5,546 bases of DNA from an uncultured Collinsella sp. (GTDB lineage: Bacteria > Actinomycetota > Coriobacteriia > Coriobacteriales > Coriobacteriaceae), in assembly GCA_900755005.1 (NCBI GenBank), contig CAAEEX010000049.1, forward strand, positions 1 to 5,546. Direction: 5' to 3'. Positions 5,022 through 5,546 of the stretch are shown piece after piece; positions within the stretch are counted from its first letter, which is position 1; the number at the start of each line of letters is the position of its first letter. A model generated the notes under the pieces. It had not been told where the DNA came from. It searched no databases and was given only the letters and a program-made list of their open reading frames with translations. A program made the translations under genes and the position numbers.

Positions 5022-5257
5022 GATTTTGCTTGGGATGTCCGGTCTTCTGTCTGGGAAGCCCGATCTCGACCTATATATAGGTGCAAATGAGTCGTTATCG
5101 AAGTAATATTCTGCAGGCTCACTCCACTACGCCAAAGTGTTCCCTCGGGAAATGTCACCGCTATATGCAAATTCACCGTCCTTCATATCCAAACTCAGCA
5201 AAACCGCAGGTCAAAAGCATATAGATACGCCCGGCCCCGTGTATCTAGAGGTTTTCG
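5022..5257. other. Non-coding stretch with small palindromes before the tRNA promoter
   Basis: No credible gene is seen here. Two symmetric features stand out. One is the perfect 14-bp palindrome ACCTATATATAGGT (5069-5082). The other is a 7-bp inverted repeat TAGATAC/GTATCTA (5222-5228 and 5241-5247, 12-nt loop) that ends 10 nt before the -35 hexamer of the tRNA promoter. Composition is more AT-rich than the genes. The second repeat could be an operator, but only symmetry and position support this. Confidence 0.4.
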
Positions 5258-5287
5258 TTGACAGCCCCCAAGGTTGCATCGTATTAT
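5258..5287 (+). promoter_or_regulatory. Sigma70-type promoter of the tRNA-Tyr/Thr cluster
   Basis: A perfect -35 TTGACA (5258-5263) is followed after 18 nt by TATTAT (5282-5287), five of six matches to TATAAT. Initiation is expected near 5294, giving a leader of about 55 nt before tRNA-Tyr. The leader is G-rich (from 5300) and can form GGTCC/GGACC (5310-5314 with 5326-5330). It is the best promoter in the window and fits the high expression needed for tRNA genes. Confidence 0.8.
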
Positions 5288-5349
5288 CTTTTTCGTTCGC
5301 GGGGGCGGCGGTCCAAAAGACCAAAGGACCTGCGGATACTTGAACGATT

Positions 5350-5431
5350 GGGAGTTTGCCCGAGTGGTTAATGGGGACGGGCTGTAAACCCGTTGGCTCT
5401 GCCTACATAGGTTCGAATCCTATAGCTCCCA
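5350..5431 (+). tRNA. tRNA-Tyr (anticodon GTA), CCA not encoded
   Basis: This is a class II tRNA with a long variable arm. The acceptor GGGAGTT (5350-5356) pairs with AGCTCCC (5424-5430, one G-T pair), with discriminator A5431. The anticodon stem is ACGGG/CCCGT with GTA at 5384-5386. The variable-arm stem is GGC/GCC (5395-5397, 5401-5403). The T arm is ATAGG/CCTAT with loop TTCGAAT. The bases after the discriminator are CCC, so the terminal A of CCA is not templated and must be added by tRNA nucleotidyltransferase. It is first in the cluster and 10 nt before tRNA-Thr(GGT). Confidence 0.97.
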
Positions 5432-5441
5432 CCCGTCAAGT

Positions 5442-5517
5442 GCCTGTATAGCTCAGTCGGTAGAGCACTTCGTTGGTAACGAAGAGGTCACCAGTTCAAG
5501 TCTGGTTGCAGGCTCCA
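5442..5517 (+). tRNA. tRNA-Thr (anticodon GGT), CCA encoded
   Basis: The acceptor GCCTGTA (5442-5448) pairs with TGCAGGC (5507-5513), followed by discriminator T5514 and CCA (5515-5517). The anticodon stem is CTTCG/CGAAG around loop TTGGTAA, with GGT at 5475-5477, reading ACC and ACU. Its sequence differs clearly from the TGT isoacceptor upstream, so the two are not recent duplicates. It sits between tRNA-Tyr and the truncated tRNA and is presumably cotranscribed from the promoter at 5258. Confidence 0.97.
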
Positions 5518-5520
5518 TCC

Positions 5521-5546
5521 GGCGGTGTAGCTCAGTTGGTTAGAGC
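5521..5546 (+). tRNA. Truncated tRNA at the window edge, probably tRNA-Met
   Basis: Only the acceptor 5' strand GGCGGTG and a class I D arm (TAGCTCAGTTGGTTAGAGC) are in the window; the anticodon lies outside. The segment from the end of the acceptor through the D arm matches that of bacterial elongator tRNA-Met. A Tyr-Thr-Met order upstream of rpmG-secE-nusG is common in actinobacteria. Being a tRNA is near certain, but the amino acid is inferred. Confidence 0.75.

Noticed and set aside
5137..5343. 68-codon plus-strand frame with a GTG start
   Set aside because: It contains the tRNA promoter and leader and resembles nothing known.

Overview
The window looks like a chromosomal segment of a high-GC Gram-positive bacterium. 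The gene order ispD-ispF-cysS-rlmB is the actinobacterial order, known for example from mycobacteria. The G+C-rich coding style and the low-GC, repeat-laden intergenic DNA suggest a gut Coriobacteriia such as a Collinsella-like species; that lineage call is inference, not proof.

Positions 1-4240 form a compact same-strand housekeeping run. It holds the 3' part of ispD, then ispF (overlapping ispD by 11 bp), cysS (3 nt after ispF), a 123-nt gap containing a long imperfect inverted repeat, rlmB, and a YacP/Rae1-like NYN nuclease gene 3 nt after rlmB. IspD and IspF act in the MEP isoprenoid pathway. CysS charges tRNA-Cys, RlmB is expected to methylate 23S rRNA, and the NYN protein is probably a ribosome-linked RNase. 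The run therefore joins isoprenoid supply with translation functions.

Positions 4241-5546 hold tRNA genes and structured non-coding DNA. A tRNA-Thr(TGT) gene with encoded CCA stands alone and ends at a strong intrinsic terminator. About 200 bp upstream of it lies a 30-nt relic of the same tRNA (27 of 30 identical), followed by a 12-bp perfect inverted repeat. After the terminator come two unrelated palindromic repeat families side by side. The first is three 57-nt hairpin units at an exact 80-bp period, with constant 16-nt arms and variable loops of constant 25-nt length. The second is five copies of a GAGCGTGG-headed element arranged as a nested palindrome. A good sigma70-type promoter then precedes a second tRNA cluster of tRNA-Tyr(GTA), tRNA-Thr(GGT) and a truncated tRNA that is probably Met. 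In many actinobacteria a Tyr/Thr/Met tRNA set precedes rpmG-secE-nusG, which may lie just beyond the window.

The coding half is ordinary. The points of interest are the two repeat families between the tRNA units and the tRNA relic. No protein-coding novel system is visible. The repeats resemble BIME/REP-type or MITE-like intergenic elements whose function cannot be settled from this window.
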